Positions 26,257 to 37,500 of a stretch of DNA of 64,000 nucleotides are shown piece by piece; position 1 is the first letter of the stretch, and each line of letters starts with the position of its first letter. A model generated the notes under the pieces. The model ran no database searches. It worked only from the letters and a program-made list of their open reading frames with translations, and was not told the origin of the DNA. The translations under genes were made by a program, and so were the position numbers. The stretch comes from Treponema parvum (GTDB taxonomy: Bacteria; Spirochaetota; Spirochaetia; Treponematales; Treponemataceae), in contig NZ_CP054257.1 in the NCBI RefSeq assembly GCF_017893945.1, forward strand, positions 124,001 to 188,000, given 5' to 3'.

Positions 26257-27583
26257 CTTCCTTAAGAAACGGAGACGGCTTGTCGATTACAACCGTTCCT
26301 TCTTTTATGCCGCTTTTAATCCAAGCCTTGCCGTTTTCAATTGAATCGATTTCTACGTTCTGTAAAACGACACAGCCGTTTTTTACCGTATAAACGATAT
26401 TCCGATTTTTATCTTGATTGCTTTGAATTACCGCCGTTTCGGGCAGCACGACAAATACAGGATTGTCCGTCTGTAAAATCGTGCTTTTTACGAAAATTCC
26501 GGGCTTAATCGAACGGTCAAAATTATTTAAAAGCGCTTTTACCGTAAAGTTTCCGCTTTGAGGGTCTGCAAACGGAGATATTTCCGAAATTACGGACGAA
26601 AGAGATCTATTAATAGAAGGAAGTTCTATGTTTACGGGAGTTCCTTCGTGGTATTTCAGAATATCTTTTTCCTGAATCGAAAAAACCGCATAAACCGACG
26701 ACGTGTTCAAAATCGTAAAAACGGCGGCATTAGCGGCGACATATTCGCCTTCTTCAAAATTGCGCGCGCCTATAATTCCTTCAACGCCGGCTTTTACGGT
26801 CAACTCTTCGATTAGGCGGTTAATCGATTGCAGGTTCTTTTCCGCATTACTTACGCTCGCTTTTGCAGACTGAATTTGCGCCTGAACGGACCGAGTGTTA
26901 AGCTTTACAAGCAGTTTGTTTTTTTCCTCTATGGAATCGGGAATTGCGTAACCCATCAAAACTATGTCGCTGTCCGTAAGACCTAGCGAAGAAATCTGCT
27001 TTTCCTTTTTTGCAATATCGATTGAAGTTTTTTGCGATTGAAGCGACAATTCTTCGCTTTTAAATGAAACGTCGGTTATGCCGCCCAGTTTGTGAAGTTC
27101 TTCGTTATTCCGGTGAATCTGACATGCGTTTTCGTATTCGATTTCCTTTTGCCGAATCGAAAGCTCCTGTTTTTCGAGTGAAAGAAGGCGGCTTTGCACC
27201 GAAAGTTCTTCTTCGCGCAACCGGGAAAGCGCAACGGAAAGAGAGGCCTCGGCTGAACAAAGCGCGTTTTCGTACTGTTCTTTCTGGTTTTCCATCTGGA
27301 CGTTTCGCAGAACGGCAAGTTTCTGGCCCTTCCGTACAAAATCGCCTTCTTTTGCAAAAAGATTTTGTACGGAACCTTCGACAAGAGACGAAACGTCGTG
27401 TTTTGTCTTATACGAAACCGTTCCGAACGTAGAAATTTTCGTATCCTTCGCTTCTTCTTTTGCAATGACCGTGTTTACGCTTGCAGCTCTGAAAGTCTGT
27501 GCAGAATCATTTTTCTTAGAAAAACATGAAGTGAAAATAAAAAAAATCGGCGGCACGACGAACAAAAATTTACCGGCACGCAT
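26234..27583 (-). CDS. Periplasmic adaptor (membrane fusion protein) lipoprotein
   Basis: 449 residues with lipobox FTSC. Standard HlyD/AcrA order: barrel-sandwich half (GSVQNLFAKEGDFVRKGQKL), a long coiled-coil hairpin (~105-250), the second half-motif (GVEGIIGARNFEEGEYVAANA), then beta-barrel and membrane-proximal domains (SIKPGIFVKSTIL...TAVIQ). It links the RND permeases to the TolC channel. Longer helical hairpin than AcrA. Confidence 0.9.
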   Translation of the reverse strand: MRAGKFLFVVPPIFFIFTSCFSKKNDSAQTFRAASVNTVIAKEEAKDTKISTFGTVSYKTKHDVSSLVEGSVQNLFAKEGDFVRKGQKLAVLRNVQMENQKEQYENALCSAEASLSVALSRLREEELSVQSRLLSLEKQELSIRQKEIEYENACQIHRNNEELHKLGGITDVSFKSEELSLQSQKTSIDIAKKEKQISSLGLTDSDIVLMGYAIPDSIEEKNKLLVKLNTRSVQAQIQSAKASVSNAEKNLQSINRLIEELTVKAGVEGIIGARNFEEGEYVAANAAVFTILNTSSVYAVFSIQEKDILKYHEGTPVNIELPSINRSLSSVISEISPFADPQSGNFTVKALLNNFDRSIKPGIFVKSTILQTDNPVFVVLPETAVIQSNQDKNRNIVYTVKNGCVVLQNVEIDSIENGKAWIKSGIKEGTVVIDKPSPFLKEGENVVTN

Positions 27584-28949
27584 TTATCAACTCCTTAAAA
27601 CTCATTCCGGTCATAACCGAAATTGAACGCTCGCTTGCAACGGCGGCGACTGTCGTCCGAATCAAAGAAATTTTTGTGTTGGAAAGCTCGATCAACTGCT
27701 CAACATAGTCAATCGGCTTTAACATACCCTGATCCGTCTGCAGCTTTGAAAATTCAAGCCGCTCCTGCTGCAATTCAAGCGTCCTCTGAAGGATTTGTAT
27801 TGAACGTAAATAATCGTCGTGGGTTACAAGCAGCTCGTACAGCGCTGAAAAAAGTTGCTTTTCATAATTCTGTCGTTTAATCTGTTGCTGCAAAAGCGTA
27901 AGGTCTGAAATTTTTTGATCGGTAAAATACGTCGTACCGGAAGGAAATGAAGAATCTGCGCTGTTTGAAACGCCTGTGAGTTTTTTTCTTGTATACGTGT
28001 AATTGTTTGAAACGGAAAGCGGCGCAAACGGAATATTTTGAAAGCTGAAGCTCATCTGTATCGAATACCTCGGATTTGAAAGAGGATAATCTTCGCCTGA
28101 AAAACTGACGGAAGGTTTTACGGTAAAAAAGGGCAAATACCACGCGTCCTGAACTTGCTGTCGCTTTCGCGAAAAAGCGATCATGACGTCCTCTTTTTGA
28201 AGTTCAATGCTCGAGTTTTTTACAATGTTCCAGATCTTGTCTGTGAAAGGCTCAAGTTCCGTTTGAAGCGCTTCAGGATTAAGCTCGTCGGCCAGTTTCA
28301 GTTCCGTCGTTTCTTCAATTCCGGTCGCAAGTTTTAAAATTCTTTCTTGAACTTTGCAGGAACGGCGCGCGCTTTCCATCTCATTTTGAATCTTTAAAGC
28401 CGAAGTTAAAAACTCAAGATAATCGGTTTGTAAAAGCATTCCGAGAAAAGCCCTTGCTTCCATTATTTTTAATTCGTCCTGAGCCTTTTCATAAAGTTCG
28501 GTTTTTATGAGAAACTGCCTTGAAGCGATGAGACAGTTGTAATAATCGTTTATAATTTCCGACTCAAAGGTTTTTGCCGACTGAAGATTTTCTTTGTAGG
28601 CGTAAACGGCCTGAATGTTTGCAAGTTCGTAATTCATTTTGCGCGCCGGGTTAAAAACATTTTGACTCAGGCTGAACTGAAGACTTTTTGTGCGCGAATC
28701 GCTTGCGTTAAACGAAACTGAATTCGATTCGGAAAGAGAAACGCTCAGTTGGGGAATATATTCCTGAATATTGATCTTTGTCTTTTTCATGTTTGCAAGA
28801 ACCAGTTCTTTTTCGATAATTCGCTCTCTCGCATTTTGCTTTGCAAAAACAACCGCGTCTTCGGCCGAGTTAAAAACAATCTGACTTCGGATTTTTAAAG
28901 CGCACAACATAAAGCAGATGAAAAATCCTGTAAAAGCGACATTTTTCAT
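27570..28949 (-). CDS. TolC-family outer-membrane efflux channel
   Basis: 459 residues with a signal peptide (FTGFFICFMLCALKIRSQ). Two OEP repeats of long helices (about 65-230 and 290-440) with beta segments between, e.g. LSVSLSESNSVSFN and IQMSFSFQNIPFAP. The last helix contains ELSNTKISLIRTTVAAVA. Forms the outer-membrane duct of the tripartite pump. Overlaps the adaptor gene by 14 bases. Confidence 0.9.
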   Translation of the reverse strand: MKNVAFTGFFICFMLCALKIRSQIVFNSAEDAVVFAKQNARERIIEKELVLANMKKTKINIQEYIPQLSVSLSESNSVSFNASDSRTKSLQFSLSQNVFNPARKMNYELANIQAVYAYKENLQSAKTFESEIINDYYNCLIASRQFLIKTELYEKAQDELKIMEARAFLGMLLQTDYLEFLTSALKIQNEMESARRSCKVQERILKLATGIEETTELKLADELNPEALQTELEPFTDKIWNIVKNSSIELQKEDVMIAFSRKRQQVQDAWYLPFFTVKPSVSFSGEDYPLSNPRYSIQMSFSFQNIPFAPLSVSNNYTYTRKKLTGVSNSADSSFPSGTTYFTDQKISDLTLLQQQIKRQNYEKQLFSALYELLVTHDDYLRSIQILQRTLELQQERLEFSKLQTDQGMLKPIDYVEQLIELSNTKISLIRTTVAAVASERSISVMTGMSFKELINACR

Positions 28950-29488
28950 TTTTGTTTCTTTGTTTTTTCCTTAAAATATGCGTCTAAAGCCTTGTTCAAA
29001 TATCTGTGCTGAACCCTGGCCGAAAGAACGGTGTCTTCTCCGGCCGTGTACTCGGAAATGACAGAAACTTGCCTGCCGGTCTGCTTTTCCGTAAAGATAA
29101 AGTTGAAAAATATCGCATTTTTAATCGAAGCGTTTTGCAAAAACGAGCGCTGATTTACAAAAATGCTGAGGTAAACCGTATTTTCATTTGATTGAGTTGG
29201 CTGCGCCGACTGAGTTGACTGCACCGATTGATCCGATTGATTAAAAATGCTTGACTGCAGGCAGTTTTTTGCAAGCGTCGAAAGCTGCTCGCTTACGGCT
29301 TTGTCCGGCACCTGATCGATTACAACCTGAGCGTCAAAAAAATCAACTTCACAAGTGCGGATGATTTGGCTATCCAAAAACGCAATACTTTTTCCGGTTG
29401 TACAGGAGATGAACAGAAAGGCTGAAACACAAAAAAGCAAAAGTAAAAAACTCAAACCGAATCGATTCAACCTGAAATGTCTTTTCAT
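28946..29488 (-). CDS. Small operon lipoprotein of unknown function
   Basis: 180 residues with lipobox LFISC. Contains a Gln/Ser-rich repetitive linker (QSDQSVQSTQSAQPTQS) between an N-terminal segment and a C-terminal beta-rich part with VYLSIFVNQRSFLQN. Resembles LpoB/PenP-like penicillin-binding-protein activator folds in layout, but no assignment is made. ATGA overlaps on both sides. Confidence 0.7.
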   Translation of the reverse strand: MKRHFRLNRFGLSFLLLLFCVSAFLFISCTTGKSIAFLDSQIIRTCEVDFFDAQVVIDQVPDKAVSEQLSTLAKNCLQSSIFNQSDQSVQSTQSAQPTQSNENTVYLSIFVNQRSFLQNASIKNAIFFNFIFTEKQTGRQVSVISEYTAGEDTVLSARVQHRYLNKALDAYFKEKTKKQK

Positions 29489-30177
29489 AATATGTCGTCT
29501 CCGTTTTTTAAATGAGCTATCGCCCTGTCGATGCTCTCTTCGTCGCTTGAAAGATTTTTTGCTTTTTCAAGATAGTCGATCGCGCGGTCCCGCAGACCAA
29601 GCTGAAGCCAAACCGCTGCTAGGTCTATGTATACTTTGTTTCCGTCCTGTAAAAGCTGTTCCGCATGTTTTTGCATTGAAAGGCGCAGGTTAAAATCGTT
29701 CTGTTTTTGGGCAAGGAGCGCATAAAGGTAATAAACGCGCCAGTCCGTGTTGTTAAAGGAAAGTTCCGTGTCCAAAAGTTTTTTCGCTTCGTCATATTCC
29801 TGCGCTTGGAGCAAAATCCTTATTTTCCAGATACGAGCTTCCGTGTATTCAGGATATTGTTTTACGAGCTTTTCGATTGCTTTTTGCGCAAGAGAGTTTT
29901 TATCCTGAAAATAAAAGACTTTTGCCTGTAAAAGCCTTGCCTGATAAAAATCGCGTTTCAGCGAAATCGATTTTTCCGCAAAATCAAGGCAGGAATCAAA
30001 CTTTTGATCTCCGTATTCGTCTACCGCCCGAACATAGATTTTTTGAGCGAGCTCTTCTTTTTCCCGATTCTGTGTGCAGCCGAAAAACAAAAGAGAAATT
30101 AAAAGCAAAGCGGGTAAAACCGACTTCGGCGAGTTTTTTAATCTGCCTGAATCATTAAAAACCAACTTTTTTGCCAT
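29485..30177 (-). CDS. TPR-repeat lipoprotein
   Basis: 230 residues with lipobox LFFGC and four or five tetratricopeptide-like units (FDSCLDFAEKSISLKRDFYQ; KNSLAQKAIEKLVKQYPEYT; RDRAIDYLEKAKNLS). Such lipoproteins act as periplasmic scaffolds. Nine bases separate it from the preceding gene. Confidence 0.8.
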   Translation of the reverse strand: MAKKLVFNDSGRLKNSPKSVLPALLLISLLFFGCTQNREKEELAQKIYVRAVDEYGDQKFDSCLDFAEKSISLKRDFYQARLLQAKVFYFQDKNSLAQKAIEKLVKQYPEYTEARIWKIRILLQAQEYDEAKKLLDTELSFNNTDWRVYYLYALLAQKQNDFNLRLSMQKHAEQLLQDGNKVYIDLAAVWLQLGLRDRAIDYLEKAKNLSSDEESIDRAIAHLKNGDDIL

Positions 30178-30186
30178 AAAAACCTG

Positions 30187-31413
30187 CTAATTCAAAATGA
30201 AAGAGAGCCGATCTTTTAAACGTCCTCTGCTTTTCAAAAGCTGTTCTCTCAAAACCGCGTCGAGCGGAATTTTTGTGCGGAACTCTTTGAGCTGGGCGAC
30301 GGCGGAATAAACGTAAGAGCAGTCCGGCAAGTCAAGCAATTCGTAAACGGGCGACAAAAGTTTGCGGTCGCCAGAGGCTTGAAAGCCTGCGAGGAGCGAA
30401 TAAACTTCGGCGGAAGTTAAAAGTTTTTGGGCTTCTTCTTTGGGTATATCGTTTAATTCTGCAAGCGCAAGCTTTGCCAGCCTGGAATATTCGGTTGAAT
30501 AGCCCGTATTGACGGCCTTTTCGAGTACCGGAGAAAAGTTTTTAAGGTTTTCCGTTCCTTGCGCTTTTATTGCGCAATATATGTTCCAGTAATAGGACGG
30601 AAATGCGGAAAAATATTTTTCAAGTTTCAGATATTCGGTGACGGCGTCTACAGTGCAATTCCCTTCAAGAATTTGTTTTTTTTGAGTAATAAATTTATAG
30701 AGGAAAAAATCCGATTCAACTTGGGGAAGGTCAACGTCGGTTTTATATAAAAACTCTATGCACCGGACGGCTTTTAAGGTCTCATTTTCTTTTTCGGTTC
30801 CTTTAACGGAAGCGGCAAGTTTTTCCATATTGGAAAGAAACGCGCCGATTGAAATGTCATTCCTGCCGGCTGAATTTGCAAAGCATAAAACGTATTCAAA
30901 GTCCCAGAACGCAAACAAAACGGACTTAAAATAACCGCCTGTATTTTCGTAAACGATCGAAGCAAATTGCCCCAGCCCTTCAAAATATCCGAACCGGTCA
31001 AGATAAAGGTCAAGTTTTTTGCGGCAATCGTCAAAACGGCCTGCATCCGCAAGTAAAAACATGTAGGCGCGTAAATCATCCTGCGCGATATCCTGCGGAA
31101 CGGCCTTAAAGGCGCTCTCCATCAGTTTCAGAGCTTCTTCGTCTCTTTTTTGTCCTAAAAGAATGCGCGCCTTTAAATAGCCGAATTTTTTGCCGCGGCG
31201 TTTATCCTTTAAGGCTTTATCGGCGTAGGAAAGAGCCGTTTCCAAATCTCCTTCGTAAAAACTTTGAAGAGAGAGCCTGCCGAAAGCGTCCGCGTCCGAC
31301 TGTGCCGCCGCTTTTTGCGCTTCGACAGTTGAAGCGGTTTTTTGAGCGGAATTTTCGGCGCAGCCGAAAAGCAAAGCGGATACGACGATGATAAAAAGAC
31401 ATTTGTTTTTCAT
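30187..31413 (-). CDS. TPR-like lipoprotein, first gene of the efflux operon
   Basis: 408 residues with lipobox LLFGC. The N-terminal half has TPR-like repeats (LSLQSFYEGDLETALSYADK; ARILLGQKRDEEALKLMESA); the C-terminal half is helical without a recognised family. Divergent from the giant gene at 31582 with a 168-base intergenic region. Promoter not identified with confidence. Confidence 0.75.
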   Translation of the reverse strand: MKNKCLFIIVVSALLFGCAENSAQKTASTVEAQKAAAQSDADAFGRLSLQSFYEGDLETALSYADKALKDKRRGKKFGYLKARILLGQKRDEEALKLMESAFKAVPQDIAQDDLRAYMFLLADAGRFDDCRKKLDLYLDRFGYFEGLGQFASIVYENTGGYFKSVLFAFWDFEYVLCFANSAGRNDISIGAFLSNMEKLAASVKGTEKENETLKAVRCIEFLYKTDVDLPQVESDFFLYKFITQKKQILEGNCTVDAVTEYLKLEKYFSAFPSYYWNIYCAIKAQGTENLKNFSPVLEKAVNTGYSTEYSRLAKLALAELNDIPKEEAQKLLTSAEVYSLLAGFQASGDRKLLSPVYELLDLPDCSYVYSAVAQLKEFRTKIPLDAVLREQLLKSRGRLKDRLSFILN

Positions 31414-31581
31414 GCTTTTAAATAGTTGGTGTGATCGTTAAAAAGGCGCAAGTTATTCAAAAAAAAATTTTCGAGAAAATTCTAAAAAAATTGCAGAGTT
31501 TTTCCAATCGCTTCAATTAATAAATGGGAGAATAAAAATCGCCGGCTGAACGGCCGCATTTAAAGTCTATCGGAGGAAAGT

Positions 31582-34500
31582 ATGAAAAATTTTTTAAATA
31601 GACTCATCGCAAGTTTTTTTATCTTGATATACAGCGGAGCGTTCGGTTTTGCCGAAGAACTGCACCGAGGCCTTGAACGCGGAAAGATTCGGCTTGAATA
31701 CTACCTTGACCGCGCAAGCCTTGAGCGGAGCTCCGAAAAATGGGAAGAATCGGCCCGGAAAGGGATAGAAGAAGCGCTCGGTCTGTGGGAAAGCGAAAAC
31801 CTTCAGATAAAGGAAAGCGATACTAAAGCTTATGAAAAAGAAAGACAAGGCGCACAAAAATATTTTAACAGCGTAGCGGGCTTATCTTACGTAAAGTGGC
31901 TTTGCAAAAAACTTGAAGAAGAACAGAAAGCCGGAACCGACGGCCGATTAAAAGCGCTTATAACGGCTGCGGCAAAAGAGCGGATAGCGGAAAACCGTGA
32001 TCCCGAAAGCGCCGCTCGGGAAGAAGAAGCGTGGCGGACAAAGTGCGCGCAGATTATTGAAGAATACAGCGCCGAATGGGAAGCGGACAACAATCTTTTG
32101 TATACGGAACTTGCGCTTCAAAACAACCGGTTCGGCTTAAGTGAAGGGGAAATCTTAGAGAAAGTTAAAAACGAAAAGGCTCAAATAAAAAATCGGATTG
32201 CAGTTGAAAGCCGCTTGACAGCGCAAAAAGAAGGTAGAACGTTGCTTTTAGAGCTTATGTATGACCGAACGTCGGCAAAGAATGCGGCGGCTAAGGAAGC
32301 GGCAAGAGCCGTAGTACAAGAGCTGTCCGATGAGGTTACAAAAAAGACTGAAGAAGACATGAACCGTCTTTTTCAGTCTCTTGAAACGCAGCTGTCGGAG
32401 CAGGAAGCGGACGCCGTAGGCCGCAATCAGGATGAGTGGCTTGAAAAGTTTAAGGCGGCTTTTAACAAAGGACTTTCGCTGTGGGAAAACGCGGAAACGA
32501 AATTTCTTGAAGAGCGCAGCGAATGGGAGAAGAATGCGCAGGGAGTATATGTCAAAAGCGAAGAAAGCTGGCTTACGGCTTACAGGAGTTTAAAAGAAAA
32601 AAGAAAAGAGTGGGAAAAAAATATTGAAGAAAAGATAAAGAGCGCGGAAGAAAAGCTTCACAAAGAAAGCCGCGATTATCTTGCAGAAATTCAAAAAACG
32701 CTTGATGAATATAAAGCGGTCTTAAGCGAGACGTCCGAAAAAAACGGATACCTTGCACAGATGGAAGCAGAGTTTTACAACAAGACTCGGGATATGACTG
32801 TCGTTGCAAAGGAAGGGATAGAAGCATGGGGCGGACTTTGGAGCAACAGATACCGGGGGCTTTACAGTTACTGGAAGACGGCCGTGCCGCAAGAGCTTGA
32901 AGAGATATTGGCAGCGGATAGAAATTCAAATTTAAAAAACTATGACATCAGAAATTTAAATCGGGAAAAAATCGATAAAATAAAGTCGGAACTTGACGAC
33001 TGGAAACAAAAGATAGTCAACAGATCAATTCAGATATATAATAATACAGTGAATTTCGTAATAAACGACTGGAACAGACAGATAAGTATTTTAAATAATT
33101 ACATGATTCGTTATGTCAAAGACAATCAATATGATGATGAAGGTCGTCTTTTTACTGAATCTACGAGATTTAGATTTGCTTATGATACATCCGATGATGT
33201 AATAAATCAAAAAATATCCGAATTAAAAAGAGCAATTTATAACTCTAATAATTCTTCTTTCTTTCAAAGATATTACGATAAGTGCTGCGCCGAAATCGAT
33301 AATGCCGCAGCGACATTTAGAGATCGAAGAAGTCAATTTACAAATCTTAACCGCTACAACGAAATTTCATCAAAATTAAACGGACTGCTTTCACAGGAAA
33401 AGTATTCGGAAATAGAAGCGTACATGGACGAAGTCTGCGATAAGACAATATTAAGCCGGGAAGCGCATACTGTAAAGAGCGACTACACAAGCTGTTCGGA
33501 ACTTATTTCATGGCTTAAAGAGTGCCTTGCCGCGAAGAAGCAGGGAGAAGAAGCGCAGAAGGCGCTTTACCGCCTTACGGGCGTTGCGGAAATCGGAGGA
33601 GAGAACTTTTACAACGAGCTTGATACGGAAGTCGTTAAGGCAAAGGCTGTTTTGCAGGCAAGACGCGAAGAAAAAGAGATTGCAGACGCAGTCAACGAGT
33701 ATGCAGAGACTACGGATTGGAGCCGGGAAAGCGCCAAGCAGACGGAAGCAAAGCTTATAAGTGCAAAAAATGCGTACAACACGGCTTATGATGAATACGA
33801 AAAAGCCGCTAAAACACTTGAAGAATTTGAGCGAAACGCAGCCGCAGCGGAGCGTGAAATGGCTTCGGCAATGACCGTCTTAAGAGAAAAGGAAAAAGCC
33901 GTAAAAGAAGCAAAGGAAGCATACGATGCTGCAATGGCTGTTACGCTTGGAGTAAGCAGGGAAGTTGTATCGCTGGAGCTTTTGTCGCTTGTAAAGGCAT
34001 TTAAAGAAAGGCAGGCAAAAAAAGCCGCTGCGGAAAAAAAATATTTTCAGAACCTGAACAAGGCTGCCATGGAAACGGAGGCGGCGAATTCCATAAAAGA
34101 GAAAAACAAATACGTAACCCCTCTTGAAGAAAAGATACAAGGCTGCGACAAACTTTTACAGCTGGAGTTGACCGACGGGAAGGCCTTTGAAAAGACTTCT
34201 TCGATTACGAATGACGAGCGGATTCTGAGCTTTGCAAGCGAACTTGATTCGCTTTACAGGCTTAATGTGAACAATGAAAAGACATTTGAAATTGTGCAGA
34301 CAAAAAAATGCCTTGAAGAGTATATCGAATATTTAAAAAAGATAGCTGAGTTTAAAAAAGAGACGGTTGAAAACGGCATTACGGGCGAAAACGCACAGAA
34401 CAACTCGAACGGTCAACAGAACCAGAGCGAAAACGAACTGAAAAATTATCTTAGAGTATTGAGAGAAGCGCTTGAAGAAAGCGATTCGGACGCTACGGCT

Positions 34501-37500
34501 TTGACTCTTATAAAAGACGCGCTTGAAAAAACGGATGAAGAATTTGAGCGGGAGATGGAAAGCTGGAAAGAAGGAAATCCGGCTGATATGCATAGCGATT
34601 TAAAAAAAGCTTTACAGAAAATGGCATACGAGGCGGATGAAAAAACACAGGCCGTCCGTAAAATAATTCTTAACAGAAACAAGTTCATCGCAGAGCTTAA
34701 AAATGCATTTGAAAGAGATAAAGAAGCTTACGCACAGGAAGCGCTCGTTTATAACAGCGATGAACAAAAAGCAAATAACGAAAAGACAAAAAAGAAAGTT
34801 GAAAAGCTGATTTTTGAAAATGAAAAGAGCCGCATAAAATCGTCTGCCGCTTCTTACAATCAGGTCGTGGACTTTGTTTTCAGCCTTAAAAAAGAAGGAC
34901 TTACATTTTCAAGCGGCATGGGAATAAAACTTGACAATTATATCGATTCATATATAGAAGCGGAAAGCGCGCGCTACGTTTTACTCTGTGGCGACAGTTT
35001 CGATCAAAACGCATTAAAAGAGCGGCTTTCACAGCTTAATCGGCTTTATGAAAAATACGGACCTGAAAAAAATCTTTCGGACCAGGAAGTTGTGGAGTAT
35101 GTAAAGCTTAATCTTGAGATGAATATGGTTCAGCATATTTTAAACCGGTACGACGCTCTAAAATACAGATGGTACGAGCATCTTATAAAGGCGGGCTTTG
35201 CTTCAGACGAGTATTTAAGCGGAAGCGACAGGGCTCAGATAAAAGAAATACTTGAATCGGTTCAAAACCTGATTCTTGAAAATTACGAAGAGAGCATTGA
35301 TGTTCAAAAAGAGCTTTTGTTTGCAGAAGAAATTGAAACGCTTAACGGCGACGCCGATAAAAATTATGCGGAGGTAAAATCGGCTCTGGACGAAACCTTA
35401 GAAAGCCTTAAGTCGTACGCTGCGCAGTACGAGCAGTTTTCAGTAAAGGACGGCTTGCATACGGTTAGCGCAAAGCAGAAAGATCTGAATGCGGCACAGG
35501 CGGAAGCGGCCGAGGCTGAAAAAGAATATTTAAAGGCAGCCCGGAAAGTGCGCGAAGAATGTGAAAAATATAATCGGAAGGCGGCGGAAATAGGAGAGCT
35601 GTACAAGGCGCTGGATGAAAAGAGGCTTCAAAAACGCATAGCGCAAGGGGTATACGACTGGGCGCAGAGCGTTTACCTTGAAAACATAGGAAACGCGGAA
35701 GACAACGATTATGAAACTCCTAAGGAAAGAGCCGCAGCCGCGGATTATGCATATAAAAAGGCGGAAATTTCACTTAAAGTCTTGGAAGAAGTTCTTCAAG
35801 GAAAGACAAATGAAGATAATCCTTCGGAAATTGAAGAAGAATTTAAGTCATATATCGAAGCGGACAAAAAATATTACAGAAGCCTCGTATTGAATTATGA
35901 AGCAAACGTAACTCTCAATTCAAAAAGGCAAGAGTTAAAAGCTTGTGAAATCGAAGCCCAAACAAAAAGACTGGCGGCCGTTCGCGGAACATTCTTTAAT
36001 GAGAATTCGGAAAACCGTCTTGTTTACGTAACTAAAAACGCCGACGGAAGTTATAATCTCAAACTTCGCCGCGGAGAAGATAGCAATGCGGAAGTTCAAA
36101 GAGAATATCTTACCCAAAAAGCCGTAACTGTGGTTAATCATGAAATTAACAACGAGGAATATACCAAGGCTGAAGATGATTTATACAAATGGTATAACTC
36201 TATGATATCCAACAGCGGAAACTTTGAAAATGTAGCTCTTGCCGCCATGTGCGTAATGGCAAATAACGGCTGGTTAAGCCCCAGCCCGTTCAACGAAGAA
36301 GGAGAATACATTACGGGAATCGGAGATCCGCATGGAATCGACGCTGAAGTGCGCTACAGGAGATACCGTACGGAAATTCTTTGGAACACATACAACGCTG
36401 TAATGTCATGGGGAGGAGAAAGTGAGATTGCAAAATGTATTTTATTTGCAACAAATTCCGACAGTGTATTTAGAAACAAGATATTTGACTATCAGAAAAC
36501 GGTATTAAAAGAGCGCGCTCTGGATCGGCTTGAAGACAAGATGGATGATATTAAAGATGATAATACCTTCTTAAGGAAGGTTTTTAGGGGAAGATTTACA
36601 ATCCGAAACGCAAAAGGAAAAGCTGCAGCAGCCGCAGAAGATAAAGCTTACGATTTAAAGATAGCACAGAGATGCTTAAAGAACGATTATTTTTCACAGA
36701 TGGCCGGCGTTATGGTAAACTCGAAAAACGCCAACAGTGCAAAAAGCGCAAGAACGGCTGAATTTAACGTGATGATGTACGGAACCGCCTCCGTTCCGAA
36801 CGGAAAAGTTTCTACAGCAATCTTAATTGAAAAGATAAAGTCCATGACGCAAAATTCCAAAACAGGGATACAGCGCGAGATAAACGAACTTGCAAAAGAG
36901 CTTACCGAAGAGGTCTATACGGATGCACTTAAAGCGCTTGAAGCCTTGAACGCAAGCCTTCTTGCAAAAAAGAGAGAAGCATATTCTTCTCTTCAGAAAA
37001 AATACATAGCGGCAAAAACCTCTCAGGCGGAAAAAGAAGCGGAGTATCAGGCAAAAGTAAGCGAAGAATGCAAGATCGATGAAGATACTTCAAAAAAACT
37101 TAAAGCGCTTGCTCAAAGAGCATCCGACAAGAGCTTAAGCATTGAACAGAGAAAAGCCGCTTCCGACGAATACGACGCTCTTTATTCAAAAACGGCGGAA
37201 AGCGCTAAAAAGATTGAAAAAGGTTTGTTAAAAAAGGCCAAAGAAATCTTTGGAAATAAGACGGTAAACACGGAAAGTTTATACAAAAAGCTGCTAGGTC
37301 ACTACTCGGATTATATAAATCCTGAAAAACGAGAAAACTTTTTTGTAAACGAAAACCGTGTTACTGAAAATTATTACGCAAGCGCAGTCACAAGCTTTAT
37401 ACGGATGGTAAAGGAAGCGGAAACGGCCAAAAATGAAAGCCTTTTAAAAGCGTATACAACAGAACTTGAGTCCAGCTACTACAAGCTTATGGCTGAAAAA

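Noticed and set aside
17449..31413. Many plus-strand open frames of 60-120 codons across the RND operon
   Set aside because: They are antisense shadows of long, motif-bearing minus-strand genes, without ribosome sites or protein-like composition.
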